Source: Pseudomonadota bacterium (lineage in GTDB: Bacteria; Pseudomonadota; Alphaproteobacteria; Rhizobiales; Kaistiaceae). From it: DNA of 5,586 bases. A program made the position numbers and the translations under genes. The notes under the pieces were generated by a model. The model made no database searches, was not told the origin of the DNA, and saw only the letters and a program-made list of their open reading frames with translations. The number at the start of each line of letters is the position of its first letter. Position 1 is the stretch's first letter. The DNA lies in assembly GCA_023433185.1 (NCBI GenBank), contig JAEZEN010000052.1, forward strand, positions 1 to 5,586, read 5' to 3'. This document shows positions 1-4,504 of the stretch, piece after piece.

Positions 1-389
1 ACGGCGACGTGGCCGGGCGCCCGCGCGGCACGGACCAGCTCGCGATACGCAGCGGCCCCGGGCGTGCCGATCCGCGCGTGGGCGGTGAGGAGGGCGGCGC
101 CATTCCGCCGCGACCCCGCACGAAGTGCCGCGACCATCGTCGAGGCCTCGACCTCCCGGTCGATGGCGGCGACCGCCTCCAGGCCATCGGCGCGGAACGC
201 CCGCACGAGGGCGACCCGGTCGGCCCCGGCCCAGCGCAGGCGGACCTGCAGGGCGACGAAACTCTCGAGGTCGAAGGACCCGAGTGCGGCAGCCTCGCCG
301 ATCGAGGCCTCCAGTCCCTGGGAGAAGGCGAAACCGCCGGAGGGGAACAGGCTGTCGCCCTGCTGGAGCGCGACGAGCAGCGACCTCAC
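1..389 (-). CDS. ureF: Urease accessory protein UreF (C-terminus beyond the window)
   Basis: UreF works with UreD/UreH and UreG in the cytoplasmic complex that inserts nickel into apo-urease, with UreF modulating the UreG GTPase. I translated this frame by hand from a GTG at 389-387. The product opens RSLLVALQQGDSLFPSGGFAFSQGLEA, written here in two parts: RSLLVALQQGDSL then FPSGGFAFSQGLEA. The glycine-rich S-G-G-F-x-x-S-Q-G-L-E motif near residues 17-27 is the UreF hallmark. Further on, the stretch LRAGSRRNGAALL matches the family's conserved E/A-x-R-x-G-S-R-x-x-G-x-x-L-L helix. About 129 codons are visible with no stop; UreF proteins are usually 210-240 residues, so roughly the last 40% lies left of the window. 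The GTG start overlaps the ureE stop as GTGA, implying translational coupling; a weak GAAGG lies about 9 nt upstream. Family identity is confident; the exact start rests on the overlap and motif position. Confidence 0.9.
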   Translation of the reverse strand, partial: MRSLLVALQQGDSLFPSGGFAFSQGLEASIGEAAALGSFDLESFVALQVRLRWAGADRVALVRAFRADGLEAVAAIDREVEASTMVAALRAGSRRNGAALLTAHARIGTPGAAAYRELVRAARAPGHVA

Positions 390-934
390 GTCGCGCCGCC
401 TTCGGTAGTCGCCTCCACGCCGCGCCCCACCAGGGGCGCGATGCGATCGAGATAGAGGGCGGGCGGTCCCTCGAGAGCCACGAGCAGATCGCCCGAATCG
501 AACCTTACGCGCCAGTGGAGATTCCCTGCCGCGTACCCGAGCTCCAGCGCGGTCTCGCTGTCGGGCGGCCGAAGGCGCAGCCAGCGCTCGCCCGCGACGC
601 GGAGCACCGCCGCGCCCTGCGCCGAAAGAGAGAGGACGGCGCCGTCGAAGAGCGGGCAGTCGCGGTCGAGGGCGATACGGTACTCGGTGCCGCGATCGCC
701 CTGGACGCGCAGCCGGCGGCGGGCGAGGTCGGCGGTGGCGACGGTGATCGTCTCGACGGCACCGGCATGTTCGAGCCGGTGAAGGGTCTCGGCCAGCGCC
801 GCATCGCGGCAGTGGCCGAGGATGGTGTCGACGTCGACCACGCGCGGCTCGCCACCGACCGGATGCCGGTATTCCTGAGGTTGGCCCCCGTGCACCTGAA
901 TGCCAGCTCCGTCCGTCACGTCCCGCTCGGCCAT
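386..934 (-). CDS. ureE: Urease accessory protein UreE (nickel metallochaperone)
   Basis: UreE delivers nickel to the urease maturation complex in the cytoplasm. The 182-residue product has a probable N-terminal UreE beta domain at about 55-125 (e.g. RGTEYRIALDRDCPLFDGAVL, in two pieces RGTEYRIALD and RDCPLFDGAVL). A C-terminal domain follows at about 126-170, containing GYAAGNLHWRV. His140 in the GNLH motif matches the conserved nickel-binding histidine of UreE (GNRH in many homologues). The histidine-rich C-terminal tail found in some UreE proteins is absent; the end is EATTEGGAT. About 50 residues precede the recognisable domain and include H15, H24, H41, C42, H52 and H56. Stop overlaps the ureF start. 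No clear ribosome site precedes ATG 934; a candidate promoter ends 7 nt upstream, so the message may be leaderless. A GTG at codon 14 (895-893), preceded by GGAG, is an alternative start. The identity is firm from motifs and from the ureF neighbour. Confidence 0.87.
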   Translation of the reverse strand: MAERDVTDGAGIQVHGGQPQEYRHPVGGEPRVVDVDTILGHCRDAALAETLHRLEHAGAVETITVATADLARRRLRVQGDRGTEYRIALDRDCPLFDGAVLSLSAQGAAVLRVAGERWLRLRPPDSETALELGYAAGNLHWRVRFDSGDLLVALEGPPALYLDRIAPLVGRGVEATTEGGAT

Positions 935-941
935 GCCGCAG

Positions 942-970
942 GATAGGGATGGCCGCTGTCACACGGTCAA
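942..970 (-). promoter_or_regulatory. Candidate sigma-70-type promoter for ureEF
   Basis: On the minus strand, TTGACC (970-965, five of six matches to the -35 consensus) is followed after exactly 17 nt by CCTATC (947-942), which resembles the alphaproteobacterial -10 element (CTATAT-like). Only 7 nt separate the -10 box from the ureE ATG, so the transcript would begin at or within a base or two of the start codon. This agrees with the lack of a Shine-Dalgarno there. The promoter is predicted from sequence alone. Confidence 0.45.
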
Positions 971-1339
971 GTTCAAAATCTGCGCATTCCGGGCGTTACT
1001 CTATCGAGACCGCTTCTTGAGCAAAGATCAAATGTTGTTCAATCGAGCAATGGCAATGTTGGACGGAATTCGCCGCTTTTGCCGCAAATGTGGTCAAATA
1101 GACGCTACCGCCACGCGAATTACAGTCCGTGAGCCGGGTCTCGTGCATGAATAGAAGTTCATCACCCGAATTGCGGGCGGCTTGGGCACACGATCGTCCG
1201 ACCGACCCGCTCCGCGCAGTGCGGATTGCCCCGCTGCTCCCGATCTCCTGCCACAAGTAGTTGAAATAAAAAGCGATCGGCATGGCGGCTGGCGGGTCAA
1301 CCGCCGCCGGCGGCCGGGCAGACGGGCGGCCTCCAGCCT

Positions 1340-1364
1340 GCGCAACAACTGGGCGAAGTTGCGC
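1340..1364. repeat. Inverted repeat with 7-bp perfect arms (operator-like)
   Basis: GCGCAAC at 1340-1346 is the exact reverse complement of GTTGCGC at 1358-1364, with an 11-nt spacer. The spacing of about one and a half to two helical turns between arm centres fits binding by a dimeric regulator. It lies about 190 bp before the importer ATPase start, too far upstream to block the predicted promoter directly, so it would act as an activator site if it is functional. No regulator is encoded in the window. Confidence 0.4.
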
Positions 1365-1401
1365 CGATCGCGACTGTCTCCGGATACACGTCGAACAATT
1401 C

Positions 1402-1415
1402 TGATCAATGCATGA
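1402..1415 (+). repeat. Direct repeat copy 1, TGATC-A-ATGCATGA
   Basis: The 14-mer TGATCAATGCATGA recurs almost exactly as TGATCTGATGCATGA at 1491-1505; the shared parts are TGATC and the 8-mer ATGCATGA, differing only in the joining one or two bases. This copy also overlaps the inverted repeat at 1406-1421. Two such matches 90 bp apart in front of an operon look like regulator binding sites, though this is inferred. Confidence 0.4.
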
Positions 1416-1421
1416 GCATTG
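1406..1421. repeat. Perfect inverted repeat CAATGC-4 nt-GCATTG
   Basis: CAATGC (1406-1411) and GCATTG (1416-1421) are perfect 6-bp complementary arms around the 4-nt centre ATGA. It is not followed by a T-run on either strand, so a terminator role is unlikely; a DNA-binding site is more plausible given its place about 110 bp before the importer operon. Confidence 0.4.
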
Positions 1422-1439
1422 GCGGTGAATGAGATTTGG

Positions 1440-1459
1440 TCAGTCGATTTATTGACTGA
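1440..1459. repeat. Inverted repeat overlapping the candidate -35 of the importer promoter
   Basis: TCAGTC (1440-1445) and GACTGA (1454-1459) are perfect 6-bp arms separated by GATTTATT. The right arm shares its bases with the candidate -35 hexamer TTGACT (1452-1457), the placement expected of a repressor operator. Function is inferred from position. Confidence 0.4.
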
Positions 1460-1479
1460 GGGGAAATCGTCTTTACTCT
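1452..1479 (+). promoter_or_regulatory. Candidate promoter of the ABC-importer operon
   Basis: TTGACT (1452-1457, five of six matches to the -35 consensus) is followed after 16 nt by TACTCT (1474-1479), a weak -10 box that keeps the key first T, second A and final T. Transcription would start near 1486, giving a leader of about 45 nt. The -35 lies in an inverted repeat and the predicted start is followed at once by a TGATC/ATGCATGA repeat. The -10 is poor, so an activator may be needed, or the true promoter lies elsewhere in the AT-rich stretch 1400-1510. Confidence 0.33.
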
Positions 1480-1490
1480 TGTTGGTGAAA

Positions 1491-1505
1491 TGATCTGATG
1501 CATGA
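1491..1505 (+). repeat. Direct repeat copy 2, TGATC-TG-ATGCATGA
   Basis: This is the second copy of the motif at 1402-1415. It lies about 27 bp before the ATPase start codon, within the predicted leader, where a bound protein could block elongation or initiation. A third occurrence of the core TGCATGA is at 1144-1150 but without the TGATC half. Confidence 0.4.
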
Positions 1506-1532
1506 CAGTAATGGAGGGAAATCAGAAGCGTC

Positions 1533-2615
1533 ATGTCGGCTTCCGTCCAGTTGCTGAACGTATCGAAGCGGTTCCCTGGCGGCGCTACCGCAGTAGATCA
1601 TGTAAGCTTATCGATAGAGCGCGGCGAATACGTCTCGATCATCGGCCCCAGCGGCTGCGGAAAGACGACGACGTTGCGCATGGTCGCCGGCTTCGAGGGG
1701 CCGACCTCGGGCCGTATCGAGATCGGCGGGCGTGACTGCACGACGCTCGAGCCCCATCACCGCAACACGGCGATGGTGTTCCAGCATTTCGCGTTGTTCC
1801 CCCACATGACGGTGGCGGCGAACGTCTCCTTCGGGCTGGAGATGCGGGGCATTCCGGCGGACGAGCGCCAGGCGCGGGTGGCCGACATTCTGAAGGCGGT
1901 CGATATCGGTGACCTTTCCGACCGGATTAGCACCCAGCTTTCCGGTGGCCAGCAGCAGCGGGTCGGCCTCGCGCGGGCTCTGGTGACGCGCCCCGAGGTC
2001 CTGCTCCTGGACGAGCCGCTGGGCTCGCTCGATGCCAATCTCCGGGAGCGCATGGTCCGCGTCCTCAAGCGCCTCAACGGCGAGTTCGGCATCGCGTTCA
2101 TGCACGTCACGCACAGCCAGTCGGAGGCCTTCGCGGTTTCCGACCGTGTCGTCATCATGAACCGCGGGCGGATCGAGCAGATCGGCTCTCCCGAGGACAT
2201 TGCGCAGAACCCGAAGAACCTGTTCGTTGCGCAGTTCGTGGGCAAGAACAACCTGCTCGCCGGGCGCATCGTTGGCGAGGACGGCGGCATTGCGCGCGTC
2301 GAGACCGAGGTCGGCGAGGTGCGCGCACGGATCGGTACGCTCGGCAAGGATCCGGAGGCGGCGTGCTGGGTGGTCTGCCCGGCGCATCGGGTTGAGCTCC
2401 TCGCCGACGGGGAGAACCTCGACACCACGCTCACCGGCCGTCTCGCCTTCACGATGTTCGAGACCTCCCATCTCGAGTTCAACGTCGAGATGGACCACGA
2501 CAAGGTCCTTCGGATCGACCGCTTCGACCCCACCCCGGGCCTCGCCGGCCTCCGGCCCGGCGCGCCGGTGCGGCTCGGATGGAAGGCGCAGGACGCCTTC
2601 CTCGTCGCGGCATGA
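1533..2615 (+). CDS. potA: ABC transporter ATP-binding protein, spermidine/putrescine (PotA) type
   Basis: This is the cytoplasmic ATPase that powers the importer; two copies would dock on the permease pair. The 360-residue product has every ABC motif: Walker A GPSGCGKTT at 38-46, Q-loop Gln84, signature LSGGQQQR at 136-143, Walker B VLLLDE at 156-161 with catalytic Glu161, D-loop SLD at 165-167 and H-loop His194. The remaining C-terminal part, about 240-358, fits the regulatory TOBE domain of the PotA/MalK/FbpC branch. Length is normal for PotA. ATG 1533 is the only ATG before the in-frame TAA at 1509-1511; ribosome binding is mediocre (GGAGGG at 1513-1518 is 14 nt away, AGAAG is 4 nt away). 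The stop overlaps the next start as ATGA. ATPase identity is certain; the polyamine subfamily comes from the gene order and the permease and binding-protein types, and the symbol is by similarity, not proof of substrate. Confidence 0.88.
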   Translation: MSASVQLLNVSKRFPGGATAVDHVSLSIERGEYVSIIGPSGCGKTTTLRMVAGFEGPTSGRIEIGGRDCTTLEPHHRNTAMVFQHFALFPHMTVAANVSFGLEMRGIPADERQARVADILKAVDIGDLSDRISTQLSGGQQQRVGLARALVTRPEVLLLDEPLGSLDANLRERMVRVLKRLNGEFGIAFMHVTHSQSEAFAVSDRVVIMNRGRIEQIGSPEDIAQNPKNLFVAQFVGKNNLLAGRIVGEDGGIARVETEVGEVRARIGTLGKDPEAACWVVCPAHRVELLADGENLDTTLTGRLAFTMFETSHLEFNVEMDHDKVLRIDRFDPTPGLAGLRPGAPVRLGWKAQDAFLVAA

Positions 2616-3553
2616 GTGGGCGGACGATGGTGAGCACGGCCAATCTCGGGCATGGCGGTGCCGACGCCGATGCCGGCCCGGTGCGCGCCGCTGGCGGCCT
2701 CGAGGCGGGGCAGACCCGGCGCGCGGTCCTCCTCGCCATCCCGCCCACCCTCGTGATGCTCTTCGGGACCATGGTCGGGCTTGGCGCGATCGCGGTCTTC
2801 TCGTTCTGGGAGTCGCTTCCCTACGGGATGAGGCCCGGCTTCACCTTCGAGAACTATGCCGACTTCTTCACCACCGCGACCTATGTCGAGACCATCCGGT
2901 TCACGCTGGAGGTGGCGGCGATCCTCATCCCGCTGATGATCCTCATCGCCTATCCGGTCGCCTATTTCATCGCTTTCCAGGTCAGGAACGAGCGGACCAA
3001 ACTCTTCATCCTGCTCCTCTGCATCGTGCCGTTCTGGACGAGCGCTCTGATCCGCATGATCGCCTGGCTGCCGCTGCTCGGCCGCAACGGCCTCATCAAC
3101 ACGGCGCTGATGTCCCTCGGCATCATCGACGAGCCCGCCGAGATCCTCCTCTATTCGCGGCCGGCGATGATCTTCTCCATGGCGATGATCTGGTCGGTCT
3201 TCATGATTGGGCCGATCTATTTCTCGATGGCCAAGATCCAGCCGATGGTGATCGAGGCCGCCCGCGATCTCGGTGCCAGCCGCTGGCGGGCATTCGTCCG
3301 CATCATCCTGCCGCTCACCAAGCCCGGGCTGTTCACCGGCATCCTGTTCGTCTTCGTCGTGATGATGGGCGAGTTCGCCATCCAGCGCTTCATCGGCGGC
3401 GGCAAGTCCTCGATGCTCGCCAATGTCCTTCTCCAGAACCAGGGTGCGCTGCAGTGGCCGCTCGCCTCCGTGGTGGCGGTTGTGATCGTGCTGGTGACAC
3501 TCCCGGTGGCGCTGCTGATCCTCCGCGCCGCCAACCTCCGCAACCAGCTTTGA
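2612..3553 (+). CDS. potB: ABC transporter permease, PotB type
   Basis: This is the first of two inner-membrane subunits forming the import channel. The 313-residue product has a hydrophilic N-terminus of about 36 residues, then about six membrane segments near 38-66, 95-122, 129-153, 181-203, 234-260 and 284-307. The cytoplasmic EAA loop that contacts the ATPase is clear at 215-239: EAARDLGASRWRAF, followed by ILPLTKPG. TM-like start, EAA spacing and length fit the BPD_transp_1 fold of PotB. I chose ATG 2612 because it overlaps the ATPase stop as ATGA, giving translational coupling. The frame stays open upstream to an ATG at 2579, which would overlap the ATPase gene by 37 nt, and ATG 2627 is also possible. 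The following permease starts 11 nt after the stop. Confidence 0.88.
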   Translation: MSGRTMVSTANLGHGGADADAGPVRAAGGLEAGQTRRAVLLAIPPTLVMLFGTMVGLGAIAVFSFWESLPYGMRPGFTFENYADFFTTATYVETIRFTLEVAAILIPLMILIAYPVAYFIAFQVRNERTKLFILLLCIVPFWTSALIRMIAWLPLLGRNGLINTALMSLGIIDEPAEILLYSRPAMIFSMAMIWSVFMIGPIYFSMAKIQPMVIEAARDLGASRWRAFVRIILPLTKPGLFTGILFVFVVMMGEFAIQRFIGGGKSSMLANVLLQNQGALQWPLASVVAVVIVLVTLPVALLILRAANLRNQL

Positions 3554-3564
3554 GGCGGGGAAAG

Positions 3565-4443
3565 ATGGCCGATCATTCAGCCCAGGAAACCCGCTGGCGG
3601 CCCCTCAAGATCGGCCTCGCTCTCTACACCGGGCTGTTCGTGATCCTCCTTTACGGGCCGACGGCGGTGATGACGGTCCTGTCCTTCCAGGGGGCGGATG
3701 GCGGCCCGACCTTTCCGCTGCAGGACCCCGGCTTCACCTGGTACGAGCGGCTCTTCGACCCCGACGGCGCCGCCAAGACGACTGGCGAGTACATGGGCCG
3801 GCTCGGGCCGCCCGCCTGGCGCTCGCTGGCGCTGGCGCTGCTCACCGCCGTGGTCTCGACGGTGCTGGCGACGATGGCGGCGCAGGCCTTCCGCACCCGG
3901 TTCCCCGGGGCGCGGCTCGTCTTCAATATCTACCTCCTCGGCATCGTCATTCCCGGCATCGCGCTCGGCCTCGGCCATGCGCTGTTCTGGCAGTATTTCG
4001 GCATTCAGAAGGCATGGTTCTCGACCGCACTGCTCGCCCATGTCGTCTGGACCTTCCCGTTCTGCTTCATCATCCTGCTGGCGGTCTTCAACCGCTTCGA
4101 CCGCTCGGTGGAGGACGCCGCGCGCTGCCTCGGCGCGTCGCCCTGGCAGACGTTCTGGCGGGTCACGTTGCCGATCGTGAAGCCGGGTATCACCGCCTCC
4201 GCGCTGTTCGCCTTCACGCTCTCCTTCGACGAATTCGCCCGCACCTTCCTCGTCAACGGCGCCGAGAACACGCTGCCGCTGGAGGTGCTCGGCGCGACGA
4301 CGGTCCGGGTCACGCCGCGGCTCTACGCCATGGGCGTGGTCATCACCGCCGTCTCGCTCGTCGTGATCCTCGCCATGGTCTGGCTGCTCACCAGGGACGT
4401 CCGCCGCATCCGCTACGTCGGGCAGGAGGAGCACGGGACATGA
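3565..4443 (+). CDS. potC: ABC transporter permease, PotC type
   Basis: This is the second channel subunit, expected to pair with the upstream permease in the inner membrane. The 292-residue product has about six membrane segments near 15-41, 84-107, 116-140, 151-176, 207-232 and 255-276. The EAA loop at 183-208 reads EDAARCLGASPWQTFW then RVTLPIVKPG. The first periplasmic loop contains FTWYERLF, a typical PotC-type feature, followed by a stretch at about 65-84 that makes the protein longer than E. coli PotC (about 264 residues). The start follows a GAGGCGGGGAAAG ribosome site. The frame stays open far upstream through the preceding genes, but that part is only a shadow of them; ATG 3565 fits the ribosome site and family N-terminus. 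The stop TGA overlaps the mini-ORF start as ATGA. Confidence 0.88.
   Translation: MADHSAQETRWRPLKIGLALYTGLFVILLYGPTAVMTVLSFQGADGGPTFPLQDPGFTWYERLFDPDGAAKTTGEYMGRLGPPAWRSLALALLTAVVSTVLATMAAQAFRTRFPGARLVFNIYLLGIVIPGIALGLGHALFWQYFGIQKAWFSTALLAHVVWTFPFCFIILLAVFNRFDRSVEDAARCLGASPWQTFWRVTLPIVKPGITASALFAFTLSFDEFARTFLVNGAENTLPLEVLGATTVRVTPRLYAMGVVITAVSLVVILAMVWLLTRDVRRIRYVGQEEHGT
4424..4430 (+). promoter_or_regulatory. Strong Shine-Dalgarno AGGAGGA inside the potC 3' end
   Basis: AGGAGGA ends 9 nt before the ATG at 4440. It is the most consensus-like ribosome site in the window, and it precedes not the binding-protein gene but the 20-codon mini-ORF. This decides that the mini-ORF deserves listing. 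The site also falls in codons for the end of the permease (GQEEHGT), so chance from the Gln-Glu-Glu codons is possible. Confidence 0.5.
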
Positions 4444-4502
4444 GCGGGGCACGCAGAGCAGAAAGCACGTCAAGCCGTCGGTTCCGCCAAACAGGGGATT
4501 GA
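4440..4502 (+). CDS. Possible 20-residue mini-ORF between permease and binding-protein genes
   Basis: The frame ATG 4440 to TGA 4500-4502 encodes MSGARRAESTSSRRFRQTGD. It is hydrophilic and basic, with five arginines and no membrane segment. Its ATG overlaps the permease stop as ATGA, has an AGGAGGA ribosome site at good distance, and its stop ends 2 nt before the ATG of the binding-protein gene. The arrangement suggests a translated leader that passes ribosomes on to the binding-protein gene, rather than a protein with a job of its own. It is in a different frame from the binding protein, so it is not an extended N-terminus. I recognise no homologue; the chance of it being accidental is real. 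Confidence 0.38.
   Translation: MSGARRAESTSSRRFRQTGD
4493..4498 (+). promoter_or_regulatory. Shine-Dalgarno AGGGGA for the binding-protein gene
   Basis: AGGGGA ends 6 nt before ATG 4505, good spacing, which supports that start over the in-frame ATG at codon 14. It lies inside the mini-ORF, so ribosomes finishing the mini-ORF would melt any structure around it. Confidence 0.55.
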
Positions 4503-4504
4503 AC

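Larger units (their letters stand above)
935..1532. other. Divergent intergenic control region, no convincing gene
   Basis: This stretch of about 600 bp separates the divergent ureE and ABC-importer operons. GC falls to about 47% over 961-1080 and about 40% over 1441-1500, against well above 60% in the flanking genes, as is usual for control regions. Open frames exist on both strands, but their products (for instance minus 1283-996 and minus 1534-1094) are rich in Arg, Ser and Cys, show no recognised domain, and lack ribosome sites. The middle part (about 1285-1380) is GC-rich again and could be a decayed gene fragment. The useful content is the candidate promoters, inverted repeats and direct repeats listed separately. 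Confidence 0.7.

Noticed and set aside
9..946. Long plus-strand open frames across the left block (9-455, 64-408, 125-946)
   Set aside because: Products are Arg/Pro/Gly-rich low-complexity translations typical of the antisense of GC-rich genes; the minus strand encodes clear UreF and UreE motifs over the same bases.
996..1283. Minus-strand open frame 1283-996 as a small gene
   Set aside because: No ribosome site, no recognisable motif, Ser/Cys-rich composition and low GC; it looks like noncoding sequence open by chance.
1265..1315. Possible rho-independent terminator reading on the minus strand (GGCGG-5 nt-CCGCC at 1305-1291 and a T-rich stretch near 1273-1264)
   Set aside because: The T-run lies well downstream of the hairpin (about 17 nt), and no gene would end there; the stem is short. 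The perfect palindrome GCCGCCGGCGGC at 1303-1314 is also expected by chance in such GC-rich DNA.
1608..2653. Minus-strand frames opposite the ATPase gene (2498-1608, 2653-1757)
   Set aside because: They are antisense shadows of a gene with all ABC ATPase motifs intact; no domain or ribosome site supports them.
2200..3564. Open frame running in phase upstream of the second permease
   Set aside because: This upstream part overlaps the ATPase and first permease in another frame and is Arg/Ser-rich nonsense; the real gene starts at ATG 3565 with a ribosome site and hydrophobic N-terminus.
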